DNA from: Nonomuraea terrae
GTDB lineage: Bacteria > Actinomycetota > Actinomycetes > Streptosporangiales > Streptosporangiaceae
DNA: 41,437 nt
Assembly: GCF_004348995.1 (NCBI RefSeq)
Contig: NZ_SMKQ01000063.1
Span: 1-41,437 of the forward strand
Direction of reading: 5' to 3'
Below are positions 24,622 to 33,472 of the stretch, piece after piece (positions within the stretch are counted from its first letter, which is position 1; every line of letters starts with the position of its first letter). Position numbers and translations under genes: made by a program. The notes under the pieces were generated by a model. That model was not told where the DNA came from and made no database searches. It saw only the letters and a list, made by a program, of their open reading frames with translations.

Positions 24622-25521
24622 GTGTTCGACCCGAAGGATCTCTACAAGCTCGCAGACGACGCGCCCGAGCTGCCCGATCCGGTGTTGCTGTACCACTTCG
24701 ACGGTTTCGTTGACGCGGGCGGTGCCGGACGCCTCGCGGTGGGCCACCTGCTGGCCGAGCTGGAGCACCGGGTCGTGGCGACGTTCGACGTGGACCGGCT
24801 GCTCGACTATCGGTCGCGACGGCCGATCATGACGTTCGACACCGACCGGTGGGTGGAGTGCGAGAGCCCCGAGCTGGTCGTGTACGCCGCCAAGGACGCG
24901 ACGGGCACGCCGTTCCTGCTGATGAGCGGCCCCGAGCCCGACCGCGAGTGGGAGCTGTTCATCCGGGCCGTGGGCGAGCTGGTGGAGCGGCTGAAGGTGA
25001 GCAAGCTGGTGATGGTCCACGGCGTGCCGATGGCCGTCCCGCACACCAGGCCGCTGGGCCTGACGATGCACGCCACCCGCCCCGAGCTGATCAACGCCCA
25101 GGCGAGCGTGTTCGGGCGGGTCCAGGTGCCCGGCAGCGTGGCGGCGCTGCTGGAGCTGCGGCTCGGCGCGAAGGGTCAGGACGCGATCGGGTACGCGGTG
25201 CACGTGCCCCACTACCTGGCCCAGGCCGAGTACCCGAGCGCCGCCGTGACCGGCCTGGAGGCGGTGACGCGGGCGACCGGGCTGGTGTTCCCGATGGACG
25301 CGCTGCGCGAGGCCGCCCGGCGTACCACGACGGAGATCGAGGAGCAGATCCGCGCCTCGGCCGAGCTGTCCACCGCCATCACTGGCCTGGAGCAGCAGTA
25401 CGACGCCTTCGCGGCCGGTTCCGAGCGGGAGAACCTGATGGCCGAGACGACACCCATGCCCACGGGTGACGAGCTCGCCGCCCAGTTCGAGCGCTTCCTC
25501 GCCGAACGCGACGAGGACTGA
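24622..25521 (+). CDS. PAC2-family (proteasome-assembly-chaperone-like) protein
   Basis: A 299-residue protein with the PAC2 fold: PVLLYHFDGFVDAGGAGRLAVGHLL at the start, then VATFDVDRLLDYRSRRP, FLLMSGPEPDREWELF, KLVMVHGVPMAVPHTRPLGLTMHAT and GYAVHVPHYLAQAEYP. Actinobacterial members are widespread and lie in genomes that encode a 20S proteasome, but their function is not settled. The C-terminal 50 residues are helical and acidic. The GTG at 24622 follows GGGAAAGG at a fair distance. The oxidoreductase gene starts 8 bases after the stop, so the two are probably co-transcribed. Confidence 0.9.
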   Translation: MFDPKDLYKLADDAPELPDPVLLYHFDGFVDAGGAGRLAVGHLLAELEHRVVATFDVDRLLDYRSRRPIMTFDTDRWVECESPELVVYAAKDATGTPFLLMSGPEPDREWELFIRAVGELVERLKVSKLVMVHGVPMAVPHTRPLGLTMHATRPELINAQASVFGRVQVPGSVAALLELRLGAKGQDAIGYAVHVPHYLAQAEYPSAAVTGLEAVTRATGLVFPMDALREAARRTTTEIEEQIRASAELSTAITGLEQQYDAFAAGSERENLMAETTPMPTGDELAAQFERFLAERDED

Positions 25522-25529
25522 CGGCCTCC

Positions 25530-26570
25530 ATGGACGACATCCGCGTCGGCCTCGTCGGCTACGGCACCGCGGGGGCGTACTTCCACGCCCCGCTGATCGA
25601 CGCCACCCCGGGCCTGACGCTGTCGGCGGTGGTGACCCGCGACCCCGGCCGACAGGCAGAGGTCGGCGGCAGGTACGGCGCCGCGGGGGTGTCGGACGTG
25701 GAGGACCTGTGGGAGCGCTGCGACCTCGTCGTGGTGGCCTCCCCCAACCGCACCCACGTGACCACGGCCGTCTCCGCCCTCACCCACGGCCTGCCGGTCG
25801 TCGTCGACAAGCCGTTGGCCCGCACCGCCGAGGAGGGCCGCGCGCTGGTACGCCTGGCACGCGAGCGCGGGCTCATGCTGACCGTCTTCCACAACCGCCG
25901 GTGGGACGGCGACTTCCGCACCGTGCGGCGGCTGATGGGCGAGGGGCGGCTCGGCGACGTGCTGCGCCTGGAGTCGCGCTTCGAGCGGTGGCGGCCGGTG
26001 CCCAAGGGCGGCTGGCGGGAGAGCGGCACCCCGGAAGAGGTCCCCGGCCTGCTCTACGATCTCGGCAGCCACCTGGTCGACCAGGCCGTGCAGCTGCTGG
26101 GGCCGGTGCGCGAGGTCTACTGCGAGAGCGACGTCCGCCGGGCGGGAGTCTCGGGCGACGACGACACGTTCATCGCGCTCACCCACGAGGGCGGGGCCCG
26201 CTCCCACCTGTGGGCCAGCTCGATGGCGGCCCGGCTGGGCCCCCGCTTCCGCGTGCTCGGCTCGTCCGCGGCCTTCGTCAAGTACGGCATGGACGTGCAG
26301 GAAGAGCGCCTGCGCGCCGGGATGCCGCCGGACGCGCCCGGGTTCGGCGACGACGAGGAAGACCGGTGGGGCGCGCTCGGCACGCCCGGCGACCAGCAGA
26401 TCGTGCGCACCGAGCCGGGGGCGTATCTCGACTTCTACCGGGGCGTGGCGGCGGCGCTGCGCGAGGGCGCGGCGCCGCCCGTCGACCCGGAGAGCGCCGT
26501 CGAGGTGCTGGCCGTGCTGGAGGCGGCCCGGCTGTCGGCGACCGAGCGGATCGTCGTCCACCTGAGCTGA
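25530..26570 (+). CDS. Gfo/Idh/MocA-family NAD(P)-dependent oxidoreductase
   Basis: A 346-residue dehydrogenase. The Rossmann loop is GLVGYGTAGAYFHAPLI (about 7-23), with VVVASPNRTHV and the substrate-site motif VVDKPLA with its conserved Lys-Pro. The C-terminal alpha/beta domain starts HNRRWDGDFRTVRRL and contains LYDLGSHLVDQAVQLLGP, where the catalytic-site His lies. YdgJ/YhhX-like members act on sugars or inositol-type polyols; the substrate is unknown here. The ATG is 8 bases downstream of the PAC2 gene. It ends 8 bases before the convergent phosphatase gene. Confidence 0.94.
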   Translation: MDDIRVGLVGYGTAGAYFHAPLIDATPGLTLSAVVTRDPGRQAEVGGRYGAAGVSDVEDLWERCDLVVVASPNRTHVTTAVSALTHGLPVVVDKPLARTAEEGRALVRLARERGLMLTVFHNRRWDGDFRTVRRLMGEGRLGDVLRLESRFERWRPVPKGGWRESGTPEEVPGLLYDLGSHLVDQAVQLLGPVREVYCESDVRRAGVSGDDDTFIALTHEGGARSHLWASSMAARLGPRFRVLGSSAAFVKYGMDVQEERLRAGMPPDAPGFGDDEEDRWGALGTPGDQQIVRTEPGAYLDFYRGVAAALREGAAPPVDPESAVEVLAVLEAARLSATERIVVHLS

Positions 26571-26578
26571 GCGGGTCG

Positions 26579-27379
26579 TCAGTCGCGCAGGCGGGCGCGC
26601 ATCGCCTCGGTGTCGCCGTCCGTCCAGCCGTGCCGGGCGAGCCAGCCCGCCGGGCCGCCGTAACGGTCGTCGAGCACGCCGAGGAACTGCTCGATGTAGC
26701 GGGCGCGCGGCATGTGGTCGTCCGCGGGGCGCGAGTCGAGATCATCCCGGTACGTGCTGCTGCCGCGCAGGCGCTTGAGTATCAGCTCCAGGCGCTCCCC
26801 CGTGGCCACGTAGTCCTCGACGATGGCCTCCCGGGTCGCCCCGGCGACCTCCAGCGCCAGCGCCGACAGCACACCGGTGCGGTCCTTGCCCGCCGCGCAG
26901 TGCACGAGCGAGGCGCCGGCGTCGAGCGCCATCGCGCGCAGGGCCGCCACCACGGCGTCGGGCCGGTCGCGCAGGTAGCCGAAGTAGAAGCCGGTCACCC
27001 GCAGCTCCTCGTCCAGCGTGCGGCCCGCCCACGGCAGCACCCGCTCACCGTCGATCCCGTCGGGGACGTCGGCCTCGACGTCGGTGTGCCGGCCGCCTTC
27101 GGCGAACAGCGTCAGATGGTGGTGGCGCACCTCCGGCACCAGCGTGAGCGGGCCGGGGCCCTCCAACTGCACCTCCGCGATGGAACGCAGGTCGACGACG
27201 TGCCGCAGCTTCAGCTCCGCGACGAGCAGCCGCACGTCGGCGGAGGTGAGGCCCTGCAGGTTGTCGGCGCGGAAGACGCGCCCGAAGCGGGTGCGGCCAC
27301 CGTCACGCGTCGGCAGTCCGCCCAGGTCACGCGCGTTGACCGCGCCTTCCAGATCAATCCACCTCGTCATCTCGCTCAT
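26579..27379 (-). CDS. Tyrosine-protein phosphatase (LipA/PtpB-like)
   Basis: A 266-residue phosphatase with the P-loop HCAAGKDRTG (160-169). Cys161 is the nucleophile and Arg167 binds phosphate; the Ala-Ala-Gly-Lys-Asp form is typical of the Mycobacterium PtpB/Listeria LipA group, which can also act on phosphoinositides. The N-terminal GAVNARDLGGLPTRDGGRTRFGRVFRADNL is the family signature. The ATG at 27379 is preceded by TAGGGT and 7 bases, a leaderless-type promoter, with no Shine-Dalgarno. There is no signal peptide. Confidence 0.95.
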   Translation of the reverse strand: MSEMTRWIDLEGAVNARDLGGLPTRDGGRTRFGRVFRADNLQGLTSADVRLLVAELKLRHVVDLRSIAEVQLEGPGPLTLVPEVRHHHLTLFAEGGRHTDVEADVPDGIDGERVLPWAGRTLDEELRVTGFYFGYLRDRPDAVVAALRAMALDAGASLVHCAAGKDRTGVLSALALEVAGATREAIVEDYVATGERLELILKRLRGSSTYRDDLDSRPADDHMPRARYIEQFLGVLDDRYGGPAGWLARHGWTDGDTEAMRARLRD

Positions 27380-27741
27380 TGTTGTGACCCTATATGTCCG
27401 CCAAAGCTGAGCGGATTCGACGTTCATAACGCAGCATGAACATGTGACCCCTCCGCGCCCAGAAGGAAGCGGCCTCCCGATGAGCCGCTCGCGCCGCTCG
27501 GCGAAGGGCCTGCTGCCCGTCACCGATCGCGGCCGGCGAGGCCACACCCACGTCCGGACCGGCCACCTGACCGGTGGGCGGGAGCGGCCGGGCGGGCACA
27601 CCGGCGCACGAGAGGATCACCTACCAGCGACGAGTTCCGTAATGCGACGATCACGACACTGCGAGGCGCCGGCACATCCGAAGGGAGGGAGCGCGGATTC
27701 CCCCGCCCGTTGAAGCAGGCGGCCCCCTCCGCGCACGACAT
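27380..27741. promoter_or_regulatory. 362-base divergent intergenic region
   Basis: The left edge carries the -10 TAGGGT (27387-27392, minus strand) for the phosphatase. A perfect inverted repeat GTTCAT-N8-ATGAAC lies at 27422-27441, and GTGACCC occurs twice (27384, 27444). From 27450 to 27741 the sequence is GC-rich with small hairpins such as CCACC...GGTGG near 27570. No convincing gene, RNA or promoter for the rightward gene is visible. Confidence 0.4.
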
Positions 27742-28671
27742 ATGGATCCACGAGCTCTGCCTCCACGGCTGGTGATCGATCCGACGCTGTCCCCGGAGAT
27801 CGCGGCCGAGCTGCGGTCGAGCCCCGACCTCCTGCGCCTGACGCGGTCGGGCGCGCGCATGGACACCACGCACAATCCCGCCCTGCTGTTCGTCCTGCCC
27901 GCTTTCCTGGTGCTCCTCGCCGTGCTCACGAGCACGGAGCCGTTGTTCGTCGCGGGTGTCGGGACGGGGGTGATCGTGCTCTTCCGGTGGATCGCGATGG
28001 ACAACTCCTACCGTTCCACCAGGCGCAGGCTCCATCTGGCGCGGGCCCACGCCGACCGCTACATCCTGCCGGAGGACCTCGACCATCCCTGTCAGATGCT
28101 GCTGCGCCGGGCGCAGAACGCGGTCGACGCGATACTCAACTCCAAGGTGCACAAGGCCGGGCTGATCGACAGCATCGACAACCAGGTGTCGCTGCCGGAG
28201 GAGCTGTGGGAGGTCGCCCAGCGGCTGCGGCGGTTGTCGGCCATGCACACCGAGCACGGCAGGCTCGTCCCCCGGGAGCTGCCGCCCGGCATGGAGGACG
28301 CGTTCAAGCCGTACACGAGCGCCCTCGACGCCGCCTGGACGTCGCTCACCCACCGCGTCCGCCACCTGGAGAAGTACGCCAAGCAGGTGCTCAAGGCCGA
28401 CAAGGTCTACCACACGCACAAACGGCTGGAGGCGCTGGCCGCCAAGACGCCGGAGTATCAGCGGCTGATCGCCGACACCGTGCGCGACGACCTGGCCAAG
28501 CAGCACATCAAGGAGCTGTCGGACCAGGCGGCCCACGTGCGCAGGATGTTCGAGGAGAGCATCGTGCAGGCCCGGCAGGCCGCCGGTGAGCTGCTGCGCA
28601 CGCCGTTCTCCGACCCGCCGGGCGGCGCGGTGGAAGGCCCCGGCAAGAGCACCGAGTACGGCACCACCTGA
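27742..28671 (+). CDS. Unknown membrane protein with C-terminal helical domain
   Basis: A 309-residue protein whose family I do not recognise. Two adjacent hydrophobic helices (about 47-66 ALLFVLPAFLVLLAVLTS and 68-84 LFVAGVGTGVIVLFRW) form a hairpin. The rest, about 90-290, is charged and helical with coiled-coil tendency (LRRAQNAVDAIL, HRVRHLEKYAKQVLKADKVY, DLAKQHIKELSDQAAHVRRMFEES). Both ends should be cytoplasmic. No catalytic motif is seen. The ATG at 27742 lacks a strong ribosome site. It is tail to tail (4 bases apart) with the membrane-anchored STAND gene. It could be a membrane-associated scaffold; function unknown. Confidence 0.8.
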   Translation: MDPRALPPRLVIDPTLSPEIAAELRSSPDLLRLTRSGARMDTTHNPALLFVLPAFLVLLAVLTSTEPLFVAGVGTGVIVLFRWIAMDNSYRSTRRRLHLARAHADRYILPEDLDHPCQMLLRRAQNAVDAILNSKVHKAGLIDSIDNQVSLPEELWEVAQRLRRLSAMHTEHGRLVPRELPPGMEDAFKPYTSALDAAWTSLTHRVRHLEKYAKQVLKADKVYHTHKRLEALAAKTPEYQRLIADTVRDDLAKQHIKELSDQAAHVRRMFEESIVQARQAAGELLRTPFSDPPGGAVEGPGKSTEYGTT

Positions 28672-28675
28672 GGGC

Positions 28676-31189
28676 TCAGCCGGTGTCGGCACGCGCGCGC
28701 CGCAGGAGCTCCAGGGTCCGGCGCATGCCGGCCTCGTTGCCGAGGCTGCGGTAGATCGCCCTGGCCTGCTCCAGCGGCTCCACGGCGGCCGCGCGCCCGC
28801 CCGCGTCGAGGTGCGCCTCGCCCAGGTAGCGCAGGCTCAGCGCCATCCACCACCGGTCCTCCAGCTCCTCGAACGCCGCCCCCGCGCGCCGCAGCTCCAG
28901 CTCCGACTCGGCGGTCCGGCCGAGCCTGGCCAGCGCTCGCCCGGCCGACACCGCGGTCCTCGCCACGCCCCACGAGTCGCCGAGCGCGGCCAGGATGTCC
29001 TCGGCCCGCCGTACGTAGTCGAGCTCGCGCAGCCCGTTGTCCGGGTCGCCGACCTCGCCGGCCGCGCGCAGGCAGCGGGCCTCCTCCCACAGCTCCCCGC
29101 GCTGCCGGAACATCTCAGCGGCCCGGTCGAGGCTGAACCCGGCCCGGGTGAACAGGACGGCGGCCTGCCGGTGCTCGCCCGCGCGGTGCTCGCCGCGGGC
29201 CTGCGCCGCCAGCACCTCGCCGTAGACGCGCAGGGTCTGGGCCTCGGAGTAGCGGTTGCCGTCGCGTTCGAAGACCTCCAGGGCGTACTCCAGCAGTTCT
29301 CTGGCCTCCTCGGGCTTGCGTTCCGCCAGGCGCAGCTCGGCGAGGTTGCGCTGGGTGCGGGCCATCCACCACAGGTCCTCCTCGGCCCGGAAGCCGGCGA
29401 TGGCGTCGATGAGGAAGTCCTGTGCCCGGTCGAGGTGGCCGTCGCTGAACAGCGTCATCCCGATCGTGCGCCGGGCCCTGGCCGCCCACCACGACTCGCC
29501 GAGGTCGGTGAAGAGCACCAGCGCGCGCTCCGCCTCCTCCTGCGCCCTGCGGCGCAGGCCGAGACCGCCGTGGACAGCGGCGGCGTCGAGCAGCGCGATG
29601 GCCATCGAACGCCGGTCGCCCGCCTGCTCGGCGGCCTCGCGGCCGAGCTCGGCCACGGCCGCCCAGTCGGCCCAGTACGCCCGCAGCGAGTGGCACAGCG
29701 AGCAGAACGCCCTGGCCAGACCCCAGGTCAGCTCCCAGAGCCGCAGGTGGTGGGCCAGGTTGATCATGGACAGGAGGGCGAGCCGTTCGGCGTTGAGCCA
29801 GTCGGCGGCGCGGACCTCACCGTCGAGCGTGGAGCGCCGCCCGCCGCGGCTCCAGTCCTGCGGCCAGCGGTTCTGGGCGGCCTCCTCGGCGCGGCGGCGG
29901 TAACCGGACAGGACGCGTTCGATGGCGGCGCGGCGGCGGTCGCCGTCCTGCTCGGCCAGTTCGGCGGCGAACACGCGGACCAGGTCGTGCAACCGGTAGC
30001 GCATCGCGCCGGTCTGGTCGGTGCCGGAGCACTCGGCGAGCTGGGCGTCGATGAGGGCTTCGAGCTGGTCGGCGCCGTCGAGCCCGGAGATGTCGAGCAG
30101 CTCGCCGGCCACCCAGCCGGGCACGTCGGGCGCGGTCAGGGAGCTGAGCAGGCGCAGCAGGCGACGCTGCATCCCGGTGCAGTCGTCGTAGCTGAGCTGG
30201 ACGGAGTCGCGCACGCTCTTGTCCACCGTCGGGGCGACCTTGAGGTTGTCGAGGATGCGGCGCGTGTCGGCCAGCCGGTCGGCCATGTCGCGCATCGTCC
30301 ACTGCTCGCGGGTGGCGAGCCGGCCGCCGCAGATGTTGATCGCCAGCGGCAGGTTGTCGCAGAGCCGTACGATCTGCCGGGCGGCGTCGAGGTCGGCCGC
30401 GACGCGGTCGTCGCCGGCCAGTCTGGCCAGCAGCTGGATCCCCTGTGCCTCGGAGAACTCGACGAGCTTCTTGTCGTAGGTGCCGTAGAGGTACAGCGGC
30501 GCGCGGGAGGTGACCAGCACCGCGCAGCCGGGCTCGGCCGGGATCAGCGGGGCGATCTGGGCGGAGTCGTGGGCGTTGTCCAGGCCGATGAGGATCTTGC
30601 GGCCCTTGGTCCAGGTCAGCCAGAGCTTGCCGAGCTCCTCCAGACCGCCGGGGTCGGTGGTGAGGCGGACGTCGAGCGCGCGCAGGAAACCGATCAGCAC
30701 CTCTTCTGGGCGGACCGGGGCGTCCACGCCGCCGCGCAGGTCGGCGTAGAGGCGGCCGTCGGGGAACCGGTCGGCGACCTCCTGCCCGAACCGGGTCATG
30801 AGCGCCGACTTGCCGACGCCGCCGCGGCCGTACACGGAGATGACCAGCGGCGGCGAGACCTCGGAGGATCTCCTGCGGCCGTCGAAGACCCGGTGCAGCT
30901 CGGCGAGCGTCTCTTCGCGGCCGGTGAAGTGCTCGGGGACGGGCGGCCAATGGTCGGGGGCGACCGGGCCCAGCTCCGGCCGGGCCCGCGGCCTGGGCCG
31001 GATGTCGGTGGTGGCCCAGGTCGTCAGCCCCACGAGGACGGCCGCCGCCATGGTGACGCCGATCTTGGCGGTCGGCGGGATCTCCCATTCGAGGGAGGCC
31101 GCCAGCACGCTCGCGGCGCCTGCCGCGAGGCCGGCCGCGACCGGCGCGGGCCATCGGCGGCGGCGCCGGTCCGGTAACTTCCCCGTCAA
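28676..31189 (-). CDS. Membrane-anchored STAND/NB-ARC ATPase with TPR repeats
   Basis: An 837-residue protein. Two N-terminal TM helices (WPAPVAAGLAAGAASVLAA and IGVTMAAAVLVGLTTWA) are followed by PVPEHFTGREETLAEL, the usual entry to an NB-ARC NTPase. Walker A is GRGGVGKSALM and Walker B KILIGLDNAHD; LVTSRAPLYLYG, LCDNLPLAINICGGRLA and the winged-helix motif YRLHDLVRVFAAE follow. From about residue 500 there are many TPR units (for example AVHGGLGLRRRAQEEAERALVLF). There is no DNA-binding domain. The TTG at 31189 is chosen because AAAGGGGG stands 6-7 bases upstream; earlier in-frame codons belong to the preceding hairpin region. It is downstream of the M6 protease on the same strand. A membrane-bound signalling switch is inferred. 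Confidence 0.88.
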   Translation of the reverse strand: MTGKLPDRRRRRWPAPVAAGLAAGAASVLAASLEWEIPPTAKIGVTMAAAVLVGLTTWATTDIRPRPRARPELGPVAPDHWPPVPEHFTGREETLAELHRVFDGRRRSSEVSPPLVISVYGRGGVGKSALMTRFGQEVADRFPDGRLYADLRGGVDAPVRPEEVLIGFLRALDVRLTTDPGGLEELGKLWLTWTKGRKILIGLDNAHDSAQIAPLIPAEPGCAVLVTSRAPLYLYGTYDKKLVEFSEAQGIQLLARLAGDDRVAADLDAARQIVRLCDNLPLAINICGGRLATREQWTMRDMADRLADTRRILDNLKVAPTVDKSVRDSVQLSYDDCTGMQRRLLRLLSSLTAPDVPGWVAGELLDISGLDGADQLEALIDAQLAECSGTDQTGAMRYRLHDLVRVFAAELAEQDGDRRRAAIERVLSGYRRRAEEAAQNRWPQDWSRGGRRSTLDGEVRAADWLNAERLALLSMINLAHHLRLWELTWGLARAFCSLCHSLRAYWADWAAVAELGREAAEQAGDRRSMAIALLDAAAVHGGLGLRRRAQEEAERALVLFTDLGESWWAARARRTIGMTLFSDGHLDRAQDFLIDAIAGFRAEEDLWWMARTQRNLAELRLAERKPEEARELLEYALEVFERDGNRYSEAQTLRVYGEVLAAQARGEHRAGEHRQAAVLFTRAGFSLDRAAEMFRQRGELWEEARCLRAAGEVGDPDNGLRELDYVRRAEDILAALGDSWGVARTAVSAGRALARLGRTAESELELRRAGAAFEELEDRWWMALSLRYLGEAHLDAGGRAAAVEPLEQARAIYRSLGNEAGMRRTLELLRRARADTG

Positions 31190-31193
31190 CGAA

Positions 31194-31210
31194 CACCCCC
31201 TTTGGGGGTG
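31194..31210 (-). promoter_or_regulatory. Hairpin covering the STAND ribosome-binding site
   Basis: CACCCCC-TTT-GGGGGTG is a perfect 7-base-stem palindrome. On the minus-strand mRNA the GGGGG of the 3' arm is the Shine-Dalgarno-like part 6 bases before the TTG start. It also lies 49 bases after the stop of the M6 protease gene, so it could act as a terminator, a translational block, or both. Confidence 0.5.
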
Positions 31211-31259
31211 ATTCAAACCGATGGGGTACGGCTTGCGCCAGCCGCACCCCAAGGTTCAC

Positions 31260-33362
31260 TCAGCGGCCATTCACGTTACAGGTGGCCGTCATCGTCTTGC
31301 CCGGGTCACTCTCCGAGGTGGCGGTGAGCGTGACCTTCGCCTTGCGGTCGCCGCCGTCGCCGCGGACCGCGTTGACGATCACGGTGTCCCGCTCGCCGAA
31401 CTCCAGGTTGGCCAGGGCGTTGGGCACCTGGGCGGTCCAGCCCCGGCCCTCGACCGTGGCGGTGAGCCGGTAGACGTCGTTGTTGAGGTACTTGCTGACG
31501 TCCTCCGGGTGCTGTCCCTGCGCGGGGGCGGCCTGACCGGTGTTGGTCAGCGGGAACCGGCAGACGGAGACACCGTCGCCGCCGGGCACGCCGGAGCCGT
31601 GCTGCAGCTTCACGCCGCGCTTCTGCGGGCCCGCGCCGTCGAGCGAGCGGACGGCGACCGTGTAGGACAGCTCGCCGTCGCCGTTGCGCTCCAGGTCGGT
31701 GACGTAGAAGTGCAGGCGGTTGTCCTCGTCGACGAACTCGTACTCGCTGCCGGAGTCGGTGCCGGCGTGGAAGAGGGCGTCGGACAGCTGGCGGTAGTCG
31801 CCGATGGTGATGGGCACCTCGGTGCCGTCGGGCAGGACGTAGTCCGTCATGCCGATGTCCTGCGGGTTGGCGTCGATCACCCACTCGAACGGGGCGCTGT
31901 CCTGGTTCTTGGTCTTGGCCAGGAGCACGCCGGAGTCGGGGGTGAAGGAGTCGGCGCCCATGCGGTCGACGACCTCGACGGTGTAGTTGTCGTAGTTGCC
32001 GCCGTCGCACATCGGGTCGGTGCGCCAGTCGCAGTTCGGGTTGTGGTCCTCGGTGTCGAACGAGATGTTGATGCCCGACAGCTCGTCCTGTCCCGGCTGC
32101 ACGACGCGGGCCAGGACCTTGGCGGTGACCAGTCCGGACTCGTCGAGCGCCTCACGCGACAGGCGCAGCACGTTCTGCTCGTCGACCATCTGCAGGTCGA
32201 TCTTGTTGCGCAGCATGTGCTGGGCGCCCATGGACGCGCCGGCGACCGGCGGGATGACCCAGCGCGAGTGCGGGCCGCCGGGGCCGTTGAAGCTGCCGCG
32301 GCTGAGCATCTCCCAGATGCCGGTGTACGCCCGCCTCGGCGGCACGCCGTACGGGTTGTTGTAGTTGTCGGCGATGCCGAAGATGTGGCTCAGCTCGTGG
32401 GCGTAGGTGCCCATGCCGGAGCTCTCGGTCTGCACCGAGTCGACGCCGAAGCGGGCGTTGGGCCAGAAGGTGGAGCCGGCCTGCCAGGAGGTCCAGTCGA
32501 CGTAGCGGGTGGTGGACCAGTTGGGCAGGTTCTCGTCGCCCTCGGGGCCGAACTCGTCCGGCACGTCCTCCTTGGTGGGGAACTTCATCATGCCGAACTC
32601 CTGCCAGGTGCCCGACTCGTCCTGACCGGCGCTCAGGTAGAAGACGAAGTCGAACTGGTCGGCGACCTCCTGGCCGACGGCGGCGAGCCAGGCGGCGTTG
32701 CCGTCGGTGCGCAGGTTCCTGTTGCAGGTGTCACCGGCCGGGCAGTGGTTGCGCTGGTACTCCATGCCGTACTCGTGGTCCTTGCCCGGCATGGTGTACG
32801 GGCCGAAGCCGGTCAGGTCCACACCGATCCGGCCACCGGAGTCCTCCATCCAGTACTCGTGGATGGTGTGACCCTTGTTGAGGTCGTTCGGGGTGTTGAG
32901 GAAGTCCTGGTAGAACTTGGCGACCTGGTCGCGGGGGATGTTCGCCCCTTGCGGGCTGGGGTTGCCGAAGACCGTCGAGCCCTGCGGCTGGGTCACCACG
33001 AAGGGCTGGTTCGGGTAGTCGAGCAGGACGAGCGCGCCCTTGAACTGGCGGTCGGAGCCCTTGACGCTCGGATCGTTCCAGGTGGTACCCGGGGGCTTCT
33101 TGTAGTCGTCCCACGTCATGTGGTCGGGGTTTTCCCAGTTCTGGGGGTCGATCGGCGCGAGGTCGGCGACCGGCCGGGCCCGCTTGGCCTGCGCGGGGCT
33201 GTCGAGTTGCCAGGGCTGGGTCTGCGGCCAGTGGTTCTGCCGCCAGGGCGTGTCAGGGTCGACGGTGGGGGGTGCTGCGGAAGCGGGGGTGGCCACCATC
33301 GCCATCGGGATCACCACGATGGCGGTGAGCACGCCCTTCAACAGCTTCTTAGGGGCTATCAC
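31260..33362 (-). CDS. Secreted M6-family (immune inhibitor A-like) metalloprotease
   Basis: A 700-residue exported zinc protease. The signal peptide KKLLKGVLTAIVVIPMAMVATPASA is cut near 29. After a propeptide-like stretch the catalytic domain contains H322-E-L-S-H326-I-F-G-I-A-D, that is HExxHxxGxxD, with the Met-turn likely in WEMLSRGSF. The C-terminal third is beta-rich. M6 proteases such as InhA and PrtV degrade host or environmental proteins. The GTG at 33362 has no Shine-Dalgarno; TACCGT lies 8 bases upstream, suggesting a leaderless or near-leaderless transcript. It is divergent from the PucR-type regulator, 110 bases apart, and upstream of the STAND gene. Confidence 0.94.
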   Translation of the reverse strand: MIAPKKLLKGVLTAIVVIPMAMVATPASAAPPTVDPDTPWRQNHWPQTQPWQLDSPAQAKRARPVADLAPIDPQNWENPDHMTWDDYKKPPGTTWNDPSVKGSDRQFKGALVLLDYPNQPFVVTQPQGSTVFGNPSPQGANIPRDQVAKFYQDFLNTPNDLNKGHTIHEYWMEDSGGRIGVDLTGFGPYTMPGKDHEYGMEYQRNHCPAGDTCNRNLRTDGNAAWLAAVGQEVADQFDFVFYLSAGQDESGTWQEFGMMKFPTKEDVPDEFGPEGDENLPNWSTTRYVDWTSWQAGSTFWPNARFGVDSVQTESSGMGTYAHELSHIFGIADNYNNPYGVPPRRAYTGIWEMLSRGSFNGPGGPHSRWVIPPVAGASMGAQHMLRNKIDLQMVDEQNVLRLSREALDESGLVTAKVLARVVQPGQDELSGINISFDTEDHNPNCDWRTDPMCDGGNYDNYTVEVVDRMGADSFTPDSGVLLAKTKNQDSAPFEWVIDANPQDIGMTDYVLPDGTEVPITIGDYRQLSDALFHAGTDSGSEYEFVDEDNRLHFYVTDLERNGDGELSYTVAVRSLDGAGPQKRGVKLQHGSGVPGGDGVSVCRFPLTNTGQAAPAQGQHPEDVSKYLNNDVYRLTATVEGRGWTAQVPNALANLEFGERDTVIVNAVRGDGGDRKAKVTLTATSESDPGKTMTATCNVNGR

Positions 33363-33370
33363 ACGGAATG

Positions 33371-33376
33371 ACGGTA
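33371..33376 (-). promoter_or_regulatory. -10 box for the M6 protease
   Basis: TACCGT on the minus strand ends 8 bases before the GTG at 33362. It fits TAnnnT; no clear -35 was found. Confidence 0.35.
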
Positions 33377-33431
33377 TCCACGTTGTTGACGGAGATCACC
33401 CGCTGAATGTAGGGAAGACCTGTACTGAAAT

Positions 33432-33449
33432 TTTCGACATATGTTGAAA
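33432..33449. promoter_or_regulatory. Imperfect palindrome before the PucR-type gene
   Basis: TTTCGACATATGTTGAAA is symmetric around ACATATGT with one mismatched pair, 18 bases long, 23 bases upstream of the regulator GTG. The patch is AT-rich within the divergent promoter region, so it may control both the regulator and the protease. Confidence 0.45.
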
Positions 33450-33472
33450 CCTCCAGGTGAACGGGTAGGGCT

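Noticed and set aside
27444..27713. GTG-started 89-codon frame in the phosphatase/membrane-protein gap
   Set aside because: Basic, low-complexity translation with no ribosome site and no recognisable pattern. It is probably non-coding.
20944..28671. Phage or mobile island around the STAND, terpene synthase and ankyrin genes
   Set aside because: No integrase, transposase, att-like direct repeats or tRNA were seen; only mildly different codon use in the terpene synthase and ankyrin genes.
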